From contig NC_049996.1 of the NCBI RefSeq assembly GCF_000003815.2, positions 4,475,482 to 4,539,481 of the forward strand: DNA of 64,000 nt, read 5' to 3'. The DNA is from Branchiostoma floridae (taxonomy: Eukaryota > Chordata > Leptocardii > Amphioxiformes > Branchiostomatidae). This document shows positions 43,193-54,700 of the stretch, in pieces. Under the pieces are notes generated by a model. It had not been told where the DNA came from, did no database searches, and saw only the letters and a list, made by a program, of their open reading frames with translations. Position 1 is the stretch's first letter. Every line of letters begins with the position of its first letter. Both the position numbers and the translations under genes were made by a program.

Positions 43193-44140
43193 CCCTATTC
43201 AGACCGGGCTTTTTTGGTCATCCCTGGACCGGGGGGGGGGGGCTTTTGAGGCCCTCCACTTCTAAGTTCTCTAACTCTCGAACGACGTGCCGTAAGGCCA
43301 CCAAATTTTCAGGACATTATATCGACATAATATCTGACAAGTATTTGACGTTTGACGTTACGTTGACGTAAGATGACGTAATTATGACGTCATCAATTTG
43401 ATTATATTAGCCGGACCCATGAAAAAAGGGTATTCTCAGAAAACTTCAAGTTATACTACAAAAATGTAACAATAAGTGCAGATAACAGAATAATAATGTT
43501 TATTACGACTTGTATTGCCAATAGCAACATCGATGACGTCATAATGACGTCATAAAATGACGTCATGCACATCTAAGATACGAGATAGGCTCCGCCATAT
43601 TATATCCACCACCTTGAATTTTCAAAACTTCTTTTTTTGCGACAAATAATCACAAAGGGCAATGGAAATAGACTAAATTCATTCATTTAGATGGTTTTTG
43701 ATGAAAAAATACCATGTAGTTACAAATTTTAAGGGAAAATAAGCTTGTTATTCTTGATCTGGCCATACGGTCCGCCATCTTGGATTTTGGGCTGATGACG
43801 TCATCAAATTAGCATAATTTATGCATATATAATTATGAAAGATATGCTAAATAATATAAGATTTTATTTATGTAACAAAATAGCAGTAATATAGCAAATA
43901 AATGTGAAAAATACATTGTTAGAACAAAAAATAGTGATTTTTGGCAAAACTGCCTGTCAGCAAACGGTTGCCATGGCAACACGAAAAAATGGAAAATTTG
44001 TCAAACTTCGCAAAATTGTTGCCAACAATATTTTAGGAAAACTCGCCAAATTTGGTGGCTTTAGCGTAAGGCGTTCTGGCGTTATAGGACATCGAAGTTA
44101 GCGCGGGCCTCAAAAGCCCCCCCCCCCGGTCTGAATAGGG
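43193..44140. mobile_element. piggyBac-like MITE, 948 bp
   Basis: TTAA at both edges (43189-43192 and 44141-44144), ends CCCTATTCAGACCGGGC, and next to them G- or C-runs with CTTTTGAGGCCC in inverse. The interior has tracts of TGACGTCAT (CRE-like, many copies around 43370-43570) and an X-box palindrome GTTGCCATGGCAAC at 43967-43980. Confidence 0.87.
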
Positions 44141-44854
44141 TTAATGCCCCGGTTGCACATAACCCACTATGTCTGCCGACCACTAGCCAACAGAAGTTGG
44201 CAGTAGATCGGGAGCAGACTGTTTGACTCTACTGTAGCAGGTTAACAGTACTGGGGAGGGACTGTCACCTTGTGGAGACCCTATTGTTGTTTCGAAGTCA
44301 GTTGAGTAGGTTGATCCGACGCGGACACTCAGCCTAGTGCCTGCTAAAGCATCTTCATTCATCTTTCATTGCATCCTACTTGGTCCAGCACATTTAGAAT
44401 CTTGGACATTTTAAAAGATCTTTCTTGGAACTTTTAATAGATAACCTGGCAAGATAGAACACAGAGCGGCACTATCAAAGTTACCTGCGCGTCCGAGAGT
44501 GCTGTTTCTGTGTCCGTCCATTTAGCGGTCTAGTCAAGACTTAACATATGAGGACAAAGTTGTAGGTTTGATACGTATCTTTAAAAACGGCATCTAATGA
44601 TCTAACACTAGTCCCGATGGTTGAATGCCAGGGCATAGTTATTGTCTTGTCTACACTGTGTGCCGCCAACTAGCAGAGGAAACCTACGAATCCATGGAGG
44701 CGTACAATTATTTTATCTCCGGCTGGGTAGACAAAACTAGTTAGTCAACGGGCACTGAGAAAACCAGGCGCTCTGTTGTGATATTTTTTGACAATGAATG
44801 CCCTCAGATTACAGTGTAATAAAACTTGGGAGAGGGTCTGCATGGGGGGGTCTT

Positions 44855-44943
44855 GGTAACGCTTAACGGTGAATTTAGGAGACCTGGTAACGCTTAACGG
44901 TAAATTCAGGAGGCCAGGTAACGCTTAACGGTAAATTCAGGAT
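44855..44943 (+). repeat. GGTAACGCTTAACGG array, left
   Basis: Three units of about 30-34 bases: GGTAACGCTTAACGG, then TGAATTTAGGAG or TAAATTCAGGAG. The same motif recurs at 47853-48016. Confidence 0.85.
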
Positions 44944-45253
44944 TGGTTACAAAGCATAACTGTAATGATTGACGCACATTTCTATTCGTACATCTCAATA
45001 GGTCATTAGTACATGTAGCTGACTAATGACATTATGAGAATGAAAAGATGCCTAGAACCCGGAGGAATGACAGGGACAATGTCCGCTGCGTCAATGACAT
45101 TTGCTTCCCTGTTGCAGTGTTCTTGCTACAGGGGCGGCGACAGCATATTTCTTATGGGGGGGGGGAACTATTGCTGACAAAACTTTCAGCAAAGTGGAGC
45201 GCCGAAGGCGCGACGCATCCTAGAGGGGTCCGGGGGTATGCTCCCCCGTGAAA

Positions 45254-45520
45254 ATTTTAAAATCACGACCCTCTGAAATGCTATTTCCTGCATTTTTCGG
45301 CTAACTTTTCCGACAGATAAAGCTACCTTAATGGCATTTTTTCATCAAAATTACACAAGGTTATAGCTTTTACGTATACCTCCACTCCCGACATATTTTG
45401 ACCATTTCGAGGAACAAGACGTTGCAAAATAAGTCCTGGGAAATTTCAAAATCTGGACCGTCTGAGGCGCCATTTCCGGCATTTTGAAGGACAAATTTTG
45501 CTGGCAGACGAAGCTAAATT
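45254..45520 (+). repeat. Two tandem copies of a dispersed ~190-bp module
   Basis: AAATTTTAAAATCACGACC then CTATTTCCTGCATTTTTCGG (45254), and about 197 bases on AAATTTCAAAATCTGGACC then GCCATTTCCGGCATTTTGAAGG. Upstream (45130-45240) is a G-run with GCGCCGAAGGCGCGACG. This module recurs at 8755, 47591, 47757 and inverted at 59455-59840. Confidence 0.7.
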
Positions 45521-46779
45521 AAACTAGAGTTCCTCGAACACACATCTTCGCCAAATAAACATTCTTTATCGAAGGTCGTTGTTTTTGAATGATTAATGTA
45601 TGTAATTATGGCTATAATGGGCCGGATAAGCACCAAATACAGCTTAATACGAGATGTTAATATAGCAAAGCTGGATGTAAGGTCTTTAGTTAGGCTAGGT
45701 TAGGCTAGGTCTTTAGTTTTATATAAGATTTCACTCTACAAAATGTACATTGCAGTCTTTTCGTAAAAAAAAGAAATAATAAACAAACTTTGAGTGACTG
45801 GCCTATATATTAGATAATAGGTCATCTAAGGGTTACCTAAGGGTCATACGTAAGGATTGTTACGGCCCCGCCTTGGTGAATGTTTGTGTCCATCTCATGA
45901 AAATAGTAAGTAAAGATTTGCAATCGCGAGTTAAGTCAGAGGTATTTTACACAGTCTACCTGGCCTGGCTATCACGTCAGGCTACTCAGATCCCCCCATT
46001 CATAGCCCCGCAAAGACAAAATAGCTGATTGACAGGCATAGTAATTGCTAATCTCCAAGTATTAGTATATTCATAAGCCTTACTTAGATCCTCCTCTACA
46101 ACCTAGCACAAACCGAGACAAGATACGATACCGCCCGCGTTCTATGACCGCACTCGTACAACCCGGAAGTATATGATATTGTCGTAATCGGTTGCACGGA
46201 AACCCCCATGCAGTGTGAAATCGAGGCCAAAATCAGGCAAAAAGAGCCAGTTTGAAGGCCAACTTTGACTCTTCAAATCTCATCCCGAAATAGTATTTGA
46301 ATCATTAAGCGTACTGTATGCGATCGAACAACTCATGAGGATTACGTTGGCACCTTTGACAGCCTGATTTGGCCCACCGCGATGTTTTAATCTTTTTTTA
46401 CGTGACCATGTCTTATGCCTCAAACGGGCGGGCGTGTAACACCCTGCCATGGCATGACGATTAGTTCTGCTCCACCTTTGATTTGTCTGTGCTTAGACCC
46501 GGAGACTGAGGGCAGGGGGTTAATTTGGTGTGACTGGCCCTTGTCAGGGAAAGGAGATCAGGCTTCTGCTTCTGTCTGAAGGGCTTGAATGATAAATGAA
46601 GATTAATGGTCCACACATTAGTGCTGGACTAGGGTGACAATGGTGCCAGTGTCATGTTGCACTGCACACCACTTTTGTTAGGGATGTGGTTCTCTCCATG
46701 ATAAGAATCCCAAAGTAATTATATTAAGTAGATCGCAATTTACATAATTAGCATCTCATTATGTTGATAATCACCCTAA

Positions 46780-47480
46780 GTACCTACCTACCAAAAGCAA
46801 AGAATATCCATCAATCCCCTCTGCAGTTATCCTTTTTAAAAGTTACAAACTATAAGACCCACTGCAGTTCCAAACAAGCTGCTAGGGGGCCCAAAATTAC
46901 ACCATTCACTCCTAGTCCCAACAGCTATCCACCACTTAAAAATCATGAACATGGCACTTCTGGAAAATTTAGGCGCAACCTTTGACGCTCACTTGCAGTA
47001 CCAAAACAAGTCGCTAGGAGGCCCATTATCGAACTTGACCTTCCTTTCTGTGTCCCCTACCTATCAACAAAATATCATTAGCATCCATGTAGAACATCTC
47101 GAGTTATCGTGTTAACAGACAAACGCAATTACATACAAAGCCAGCTACAGCACCATAGGTAAAAGCTAGCTAAACCATTCTCGCACATGACAATCCTTTA
47201 CACAACCGCTACACACCTGCCAAATATCGTAGAAATCGCCCAGCTGCATTTTGAGTTATGCTTCTCGAAACAAACCTCGAAAAAATACAAAGGTCGCTGC
47301 TGTACCGTAGGAAAACGCCAGGTAAACCATTTTCAAACTAGGCATGCCTTTCGACAACCGCTACACACCTACAAAAAATCAAAAAGTTCCATCCACAATT
47401 TCTCGACTTATATGCTGTTGACCTACATACAGACCCAAGTAAGCAATCTTATAATCTTCGCTGGCGAAGATAATGACATA
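46780..47480 (-). repeat. Decayed inverse copies of the 49.5-51.6 kb element
   Basis: Reverse-complement matches to words of the 1.04-kb dimer unit: GCTGCTAGGGGGCCCAAAAT, AGCTATCCACCACTTAAAAA, ATCCATCAATC. More than one fragment. No coding frame. Confidence 0.6.
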
Positions 47481-47590
47481 AAAGTTTTATCAGAGAGAAA
47501 AGTTTTTTTGGGGTGACGACCCACGCCCCAAATATATTTTTGCCATGTCGTCGTGAGCTCCATAGGCGCAAGCCCATGCGTCGCAAGGGA

Positions 47591-47830
47591 GGTCCTGAGA
47601 AACCTCGTTTTCTGCATTCGAGGAGTACATTTTGCCTGAAACTAAGCTAAATTTGACACTGAAACCTGTATGATATATATGAGTGAAAAGCTTTCGAGGG
47701 CGACGCTTCCGCGACATATTTCTACCATGTCCAGTGCCGAAGGCCGGGAGACCGGGAAATTTTGAAATCTGGACCCTTTGAAACGCCATTTCCCGCCTTT
47801 TCAGGGACTCTGGCATTGGACTTCTCGGGT
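47591..47830 (+). repeat. Two further copies of the ~190-bp module
   Basis: GGTCCTGAGAAACCTCGTTTTCTGCATTC (read in part) near 47591, and AAATTTTGAAATCTGGACC then GCCATTTCCCGCC near 47757. Same orientation as the 45.2 kb pair. Confidence 0.6.
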
Positions 47831-47852
47831 TTTAACTTGTCACGAAGAATTT

Positions 47853-48016
47853 CTTGGTAACGCTTAACGGTGAATTCGGGGTAACAAATAACGATTAACG
47901 TTGAATTAAAACGACCAATAACGCTTCACGAAGAATATACCGATAACGAATAACGTTGAATTAGAGCAGGTCGGTAACGATTAACGGTGAATTAAAATGG
48001 CCCGTAACGGTTAACG
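47853..48016 (+). repeat. GGTAACGCTTAACGG array, right
   Basis: About six diverged units (GGTAACGCTTAACGG, AATAACGATTAACGT, AATAACGCTTCACGA, GATAACGAATAACGT, GGTAACGATTAACGG, CGTAACGGTTAACGG), mostly followed by TGAATT. Direct orientation relative to the left array, 3 kb away. Confidence 0.82.
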
Positions 48017-48019
48017 GAA

Positions 48020-48943
48020 AAAGGCATGCAGGCCCTCTTGGGAGGTTGACCGACCAACTCAAGCTAGGGAGTGGGGGTTTATGAGGCAAACAAAAGTCTG
48101 AATAACTTATATGATAGCTTTCCTTTCCTTCAAAGAACAACGGAAGCAAATATTGACTTAACCTTTCTGTTGACGCTGTTATCATGGTGATATAGGGCCC
48201 TAAAAATTCTCAGCTGGTGACAAGTTCCTTTACACACCTTGGCTTTATGGTGTTTATTGGTTGACTTGCAAACACTCAACTTTTTGTACACACGGTGGCA
48301 GGATATTCATGGCAATCTGAAAACCGTCATAAACCCCCCACCTACACACGACCGTGCCATCTCAAGTGTATTTACACATAAACTCAAAGCCATTATTGGA
48401 TGAGAAATACGGTCAAAAATCGTAAGAGTGGGAGAATTACGGAATCTGTTAACGAGCTCTACGAACTCAAAATCGCCGTTGGAAAACCACTGATTTGAGA
48501 GCAGCAAGATTCGGCATTTGTCTAAAAATCGATTGATAATCCACATAACATTGGCATCCCACCTAACTCCTTCAGCTTAGTCCCCGACTCGTTCAGCTTT
48601 GCTCCTGGACGTCGCCTTGGCACCTGCTGTAATGTAGCTTTGCCCCCGGCGTTCCTCTTTGCCCCCGGTGTAATTCTGCTTCCCCCGCCCTTCTACCTTG
48701 CCGCCAATAACCGCCGTCAACCCGATTTGCACGTAATCGACACGAAAATCGTGTAGAAAGTAACAATAACGCGTTAACGATTGCGCCACGAAAAATGAAA
48801 TAGCCTCAGCTCCGGCGCACATTCTGGGCCACCTCTCTGTCGAGTGGCGTTTCACAACTCCTTCCCAGTCTGAACTGAAAAGGAACATGCCGTCAGCAGC
48901 GCGTTGTTTGTGGGGCTCCAACTCTACAAAAATCTAGCTATAA
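48020..48943. other. No gene supported; diverged repeat pair with 42.4 kb
   Basis: 48294-48395 resembles 42395-42480 (GGTGG.AGGAT, CATGGCA.TCTGA, TTTACA.ATAAACTCAA). A minus-strand open frame at 48577-48921 (114 codons, basic C-terminus built on GGGGGCAAAG-like repeats) has no family match and is not called. Confidence 0.4.
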
Positions 48944-49330
48944 TACATTTTTGGTCTAAAAATGGCCAAAAATCACAAATAAAATTAACCATCATAAAGT
49001 GGTGTATGCAAAAGGCATGAATAAAGTCCTGTTTATATATGTAAAAGCATTCCGACACCAAATTTCAAGTCACTTGGTCTAATTACCAGGGAACATGAGC
49101 CAAAAATGTACATTTTTGTCTAAAAATGACAATAAAATCCCAATTTAAACTGGTGTATTAACCAATTTAAACTGGTGTATGCAAAAAGCGTGAATGTATT
49201 CTCGTGACCATATGTTATAGGCACCTCCATGCCAAATTTCAGGTTATTTTGATTAAAAACCTGGGCACAGAAGCCCAAAATATACATTTTTGGTCTAAAA
49301 ATGCCCCAAAAGTGCAATAAAATCAATTCT
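48944..49330. repeat. Three tandem copies of a ~165-bp unit
   Basis: TACATTTTTGGTCTAAAAATG recurs (with small changes) at about 48944, 49108 and 49282, each followed by CAATAAAAT-type sequence; GGTGTATGCAAAA and a CCAAATTTCA word recur between. Confidence 0.75.
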
Positions 49331-49492
49331 GGGCAGAACTTGAGATGCCTCCATATCTATTTTTGTTTAGAATACATTCAACTGCATGTGTGCCAAATTT
49401 GGTGCTTTTACAATATGCACAACTCTTCAGCTATGCCGCTGGACTATTATGCATGAGACTGATGTAAACACGAAGCGTTGCAATATAACGTT

Positions 49493-50610
49493 ATTACCTC
49501 CATGAAATGTCATGGAGGTTATATTTACCTCCATGAAATGTCATGGAGGTTATATTTTACCCCGCGTTTGTCTGTGTGTCTGTCTGTGTGTATGTGTGTG
49601 TGTGTAAACAAGATAACTCAAGAACGGCTGAGTAGATTGGTTTCATACTTGGTGTGTTGGTAGTGTGTGATGAAAGCTGGAAATGATTAGATTTTGGGCT
49701 CCCTAGCGGCTTCCCTTGGTACTGCAGCGCAACTTCCGGTTTTGCTATCTCGGTGTTCTGAACACGCTGTGATCACAATTTTGGGGTGTTAGATAGCTCT
49801 TGTGCTCAGGAAGAAGTGACATAAGTTTGGGCCCCCTAGCGTCTAGTTTTGGGATAGCAGGGGCATTTTTGTCAAAAACTTCTGAAGAGGATAACTCAAG
49901 AATGGAACAACGGATTGTTATGATTTTTGGTATGTAGGTACCTTAGACAATGTTGTACAAGGTGAAATACTAATTATGCAAAATAGGAATACATTTGCAT
50001 AATTAATGAGAATATTCTATCATAGCAGTTTTTTCTATGTATCTCTTGTCCTGGACGTGATATGGTCTTGACATTTGGCTGGTAGATAGCTTGCAGTGTC
50101 ATGACAAAGTGGGGCAGGTTTCAGCCCCCTAACATTTCATTTCGGAACTGCAGGGGCGTTTTTGTCAAGACATTCCAAAGAGGATAACTGCAGAAAGGAT
50201 TGACGAATTGGCATCATTTTAGGCATGCCGGTAGCTTGGGCAAAGATGTTCATAAGGATATGCATGTTATGCAAATGAGGACTTAATTTGCATAATTAAT
50301 GAGGGAATTGTATAATTCCATTGTTTGCAATAACTGGACCTCAATAAATGTAACGCTTGTTAATTATGATAAGTGGAATATAACCAGAAACCAAATATGG
50401 TAATGAGGTACTAATTTGCATAATTTATGTGAAAATTGCAAAACCGCCCATTGATTAATGATTTTACAATTTTCACATGTGTATGTTAGTCAATGATGAA
50501 TAACACCATGCATAAATTATGTTAATGTGTTAGTCAATTGCATGAAATTCACAAAAGCCTTAAATATTCATGGAGGTATGAGGTCGCCGAACTCTAGTTT
50601 ACCCTGCGTT

Positions 50611-50641
<31 letters not shown>

Positions 50642-51640
50642 AAACAAAATAACTCAAGAACGGTTGGGTGGATTGGTTTCATACTTGGTGTGTTGGTAGA
50701 GTGTGATAAAAGCTGGAAATGATTAGATTTTGGGCCCCCTAGCGGCTCCCCTTGGTACTGCAGCGCAACTTCCGGTTTTGCTATCTCGGTGTTCTGAACA
50801 TGCTATGGTCACGATTTTTTAGTATTAGATAGCTCTTGTGCTCAGGAAGAAATGACATAAGTTTGGGCCCCCTAGCGTTTAGTTTTGGGATAGCAGGGGC
50901 ATTTTTTTCAAAAACTTCTGAAGAGGATAACTCAAGAAGGGAACAACGGATTTTCATCATTTTTGGTATGTAGGTACCTTAGACAATGTTGTACAAGATA
51001 AGATACTAATTATGCAAAATAAGAGCACATTTGCATAATTAATGAGAATATTCTATCATAGCAGTATTTTCAATGTATCTCTTGTTCCAGATATGCTATG
51101 GTCTTGACATTCAGGTGGTAGATAGCTTTTAGTGCCATAAACAAGTGGGACAAGTTTCAGCCCCCTAACATTTAATTGTGGAATTGCAGGGGTGTTTTTG
51201 TCAAGACACTCCAAAGAGGATAACTGCAGAAAGGAACGACGGATTGCCTGCATTTTAGGCATGCAGGTAGTTTAGGCAAAGATGTTCATAATGATATACG
51301 TGTTATGCAAATGAGGACTTAATTTGCATAATTAATGAGGAAATTGTATAGTTCCATTGTTTTCAATAACTGGACCTCAATACATGTAACACATGTTAAT
51401 TATGATAGGTGGAATATAAGCAGATACCAAATATGGTAATGAGGAACTTATTTGCATAATTTATGTAAAAATTGCAAAACCACTTTATGATTAATAATGG
51501 GAATTTTATAATTGTGACATGTGTACGTTAGTCAATGATGAACAACACCATGCATAAATTATGTTAATTTGTTAGTCAATTGCATGAAATTTACGAAAGC
51601 TCTAAAATTTCATGGAGGTATGAGGTCGCCGAACTCTAGT
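49493..51640. mobile_element. Tandem dimer of a 1.04-kb TIR element
   Basis: Two copies (about 49560-50595 and 50600-51640) are closely similar over their length, each with a GT-rich start, AACTCAAGAACGG, TTGGGCCCCCTAGCG and ending ATTTCATGGAGGTATGAGG then TCGCCGAACTCTAG. The left edge has two copies of the hairpin ACCTCCATGAAATGTCATGG, whose inverse closes the right edge. No open frame of length; non-autonomous. The origin is unclear. Confidence 0.8.
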
Positions 51641-51699
51641 TAAGAATAGCTTATCACAAGCCTCCTCACCCTTTGGTATCGGTTCCCGTTTCTGTGTTG

Positions 51700-51800
51700 G
51701 TGGTTCAGAGGCCAAGTGACATCTAGGGGGCTCCCATTTGTCGTACACTAGGCAGCCAAACTTCCTCTGTTCCCGTTTCAAAACAACTTCAGTCAAGATG
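51700..51800 (-). other. Candidate exon, copy 1 (VLKRE motif)
   Basis: Minus strand reads VVLKREQRKFGCLVYDKWEP after a TTTGCATCTTGACTGAAG acceptor-like tract. A copy at 54619-54700 reads VLKREKRKFGCLLYEKWEP. Of five base differences in this block three are silent in this frame and two conservative, while the alternative frames change residues each time. It lies about 0.9 kb downstream of the signal-peptide exon at 52487-52671, but the phase does not fit a direct join. Confidence 0.35.
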
Positions 51801-51829
51801 CAAACAATGCATAAAATAGACCTGCATAA

Positions 51830-52175
51830 TTAATACGTAATTATATGAAGCATCACTTTGTACATACCAAAAAATCATTACAATCCGTCAACTCTTAAGT
51901 AATTCCCTGTTCCAAAGCAGTTCCAAAACAAGCTGCTAGGGGACCCAAACCTATACCACTTACTCTCGGCACCAAGAGCTATCCACCACTTAAAAATCAT
52001 AGCCGCAGCATGTCCAAAACTTGAAAATTTAATCGTTTTTAGGTCTCAACAAGACCTACCTACGTACCGAATATCAATACAATCCATTCAAGCGTTCTTG
52101 AGTTATGCTGGTCTTCTACAAACTTACAAACATACACGCTACCCAAAAATATAACCTTCTTGGCGGAGGTAAAAA
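51830..52175 (-). repeat. Decayed inverse copy of the 1.04-kb element
   Basis: Reverse-complement matches to the dimer at 49.5-51.6 kb: AACAAGCTGCTAGGGG, AGCTATCCACCACTTAAAAA, TCTTGAGTTATGC, ending CTTCTTGGCGGAGGTAA. Confidence 0.65.
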
Positions 52176-52486
52176 GAACAGAACTACTTGTCTCGATAAT
52201 GACAATCCTATTTTCTCCCGTATGACCACACACATATACCAGAAGTCCAACGAGCGAGGGTCAGTGTCGTTGATTAAAAATACTCAGGCAATACAATCTT
52301 CAAAATACATGGCTGACCCATGCTACGTATACAGAGAATAACAGAGACAACAATCTACAAGGTATGGCTCAGTATCATGCTGTATGTAAAGGGTTAAAAC
52401 AAATCTAACATATGCGTTTTCTTCAGAGTTGGCAACCCGGAAGTAAAGCAAAAGTGAAAGAACTAAGCAGAACGTAGCGGCCTCAC

Positions 52487-52671
52487 CTCTTGACACCAGT
52501 ATGTTCCCAAGTAGGGCGGCTCTTGAATGAACAACTGTCCACACCGATGTTAAGATCAGTTTTCAACAGACGGTGTACGGGTGAACTTCCCAAATATGAC
52601 TCAGACGTACTGGGAAGTTCCGCATATGCATCTAGGCCTATACAAGCAACAATGAAATACAGTTTACCCAT
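52487..52671 (-). CDS. Candidate first exon of a secreted protein, copy 1
   Basis: ATG at 52671 opens MGKLYFIVACIGLDAYA, a signal-peptide-like start (one Lys, hydrophobic core, small residues before a cut after AYA), then about 45 residues containing SPVHRLLKTDLNIGVDSC. The exon ends at an AGAG-GTGAGG donor (exon end 52487), leaving two bases of a split codon. A CRE-like TGACGTAA lies 40 bases upstream (52711-52718). A paralogous copy lies at 55319-55514. Family unrecognised. Coding status is supported mainly by the conserved frame between copies. Confidence 0.45.
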
Positions 52672-53173
52672 AATTCGCAGCACTTGAGCGAAACAGGTGG
52701 AAATCCCGGATGACGTAATACCCTTGTGCACTTGAACTTTGTGGCTCGAATTTCTGCCTAAAATGTTTGCAATGTATATTCTCCTTGAGCTGACTTGAAT
52801 TGTATTCTATATATATGTATATATTCTGGAGGTAACAATTGAGATGCAATGTGATACATGCATCTGTGATGTATTAGGTACATACAGAATTTCATTTTAT
52901 TACCCATGGGGTTATCTTTTCACTAGCGTTTTTGTTTGCGTGTGTGTGTGTCTGCCAACAAGATTAGCGCCCTTTCCATATTGGTTTGGGTCAGGAATTT
53001 TATAGTTCGTTAGCCTTTATACTGTGATCCAGCAGTCTTTGGGATTGTCATGCTTTGACTACAGCGCGCCGACTCACAGTGGTTCCTCTAGCTAGTTACA
53101 TACTCGTAATAAATCTCAGATACAACACAACTTAGGGTGACAAAACCACTGACGGGGAACCGTCTCACATTGA

Positions 53174-53439
53174 CCCTATCCAGACTGGGCTTTTTTGGCC
53201 GGGGGGGGGGGGGGGGGCTCATTGGTCCCCCCCTTCGTATACTTCAAAACGGCTTACTGTACGATCACCAAGTTTGCAAGGGGTGTTATGCTTGTCAATT
53301 TTGATAATTCCTAAAATTTCTATATCGTTTATATTATGATATGCCGTAATATGACGTCACGGGGAATTCCCATAATACCTGAATATTTCAAACAAAAACT
53401 TAACCCCCCACCTGCCCCCCGCCCTCAGTCTGGATAGGG
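53174..53439. mobile_element. piggyBac-like MITE, short copy
   Basis: Ends CCCTATCCAGACTGGGC and the inverse of CCCTATCCAGACTGAGG, with TTAA on the right (53440-53443) and TTGA on the left. Same family as 43193-44140, with a long G-run near the left end, but only 266 bases. Confidence 0.82.
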
Positions 53440-54455
53440 TTAAGTTGTATTGAATGTCCATATGTGTACGGATAGCACATCAAATATATTAGGAACTAGA
53501 AAGGTCGACATTTGCTTGAGAGCAGATACAGCATATTTCAGTCATACGCCTCCCCATGCAACACTGAACTTCCAAATCACACCTGCGCGAAAATGGAACA
53601 TTTTAACAGTAAACGTCTCTGAAAAAAGGAACTAATTATATTTCAGCCATACCATAGGTATGGTGAAATATATTGTATTCGTAAAGTTTCTTCTTCTTTC
53701 TCCTTCTCCTTTCAAATATTTAAAGCACGCTATCTCGGTCGATCCTAGACTGAATGACTTGAAAATTGGCACAAGGGTAGAGCGGGACAATGCTTAAAAT
53801 GCTTAATTTCAGAACTTTTCTGACGGGAAATTGGTTTTCTTTCGGCCTCCTGCCGTGACCTTTGGGACGTTCACCCACAGAGCCCCAAACCTGCAGCGGT
53901 ATCGACTTCAGCAAGAGTTAATTGAATAAATAAGTCAGCCAATCAACGAAGAGGAAGGTGAAGGCTAATTAGTATTCATTAGCGGGACCACACAATCCGG
54001 TAAAACAGAAACACTGCATAATGTGACCATACGGCGGCCGTATGTCACCAAGCGCCTGGATTAAAGTCGTACTTTACGAGGATTTGCGGTTCACGACATT
54101 TGGGCGGTAGCGGAAAGTACGCATGCCTTAAACGTTAGGGTACAAGTCTTTGTTGATGAATTTACAAACATTCCGCATGGCAATATAAATCATTTTCGGT
54201 AGATTTGACTTTGGCAGTGTCAGTTGAGACAATCGAGAAAATGTTACTTGGCGAGAAATCGTGGGAAAATTGGACAGTCTGCGTTTAGTTTTGATACGTA
54301 AGTTTGGCAGTGAGGAGAATGATTCTTTTCTCATCAATATTTCTCTTCAGAATTATTTGAACTGTAAACACAAAGCGTGGACAATATTAATATGTGGCTT
54401 ATCACATATGGGGTTCCCGTTGAAGAGGTTCATCAGTCACGTATGCAAACAGTTA

Positions 54456-54608
54456 CAACAATTTTCATCAATCAATGACTGTTTTTTTTCAATGCGAGAA
54501 CTGAGACTAGGTCATTCCCCTGACGATAATGTACTAGTAGACATCGAAAATTTGGGAGGTATGTACTGTACCTTTACAAAAACAGTCATTGATTGATGAA
54601 AATTGTTG
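54456..54608. repeat. Inverted repeat, 31-bp perfect arms
   Basis: CAACAATTTTCATCAATCAA and the next 11 bases at 54456-54486 return exactly inverted at 54578-54608, with a 91-base spacer. The right arm adjoins the candidate exon at 54619. Confidence 0.85.
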
Positions 54609-54618
54609 TAAGGGGGTT

Positions 54619-54700
54619 CCCATTTTTCGTACAATAGGCAGCCGAACTTCCTCTTTTCCCGTTTCAAAACAGCTACAGAAAGATGCAAACAATGCACGAA
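54619..54700 (-). other. Candidate exon, copy 2 (VLKRE motif)
   Basis: Minus strand reads VLKREKRKFGCLLYEKWEPP after an acceptor-like TTTGCATCTTTCTGTAG. See copy 1 at 51700-51800 for the substitution pattern. It lies about 0.8 kb downstream of the second signal-peptide exon, the same arrangement as copy 1, so the two exons were duplicated together (unit about 2.9 kb). Confidence 0.35.

Noticed and set aside
48577-48921. 114-codon minus-strand frame
   Set aside because: The C-terminal part is built from GGGGGCAAAG-like repeats; no family resemblance and no splice context.
54128-54596. Open frames of 69 and 111 codons near the 31-bp inverted repeat
   Set aside because: They cross the inverted repeat, overlap on opposite strands and show no domain or splice logic.
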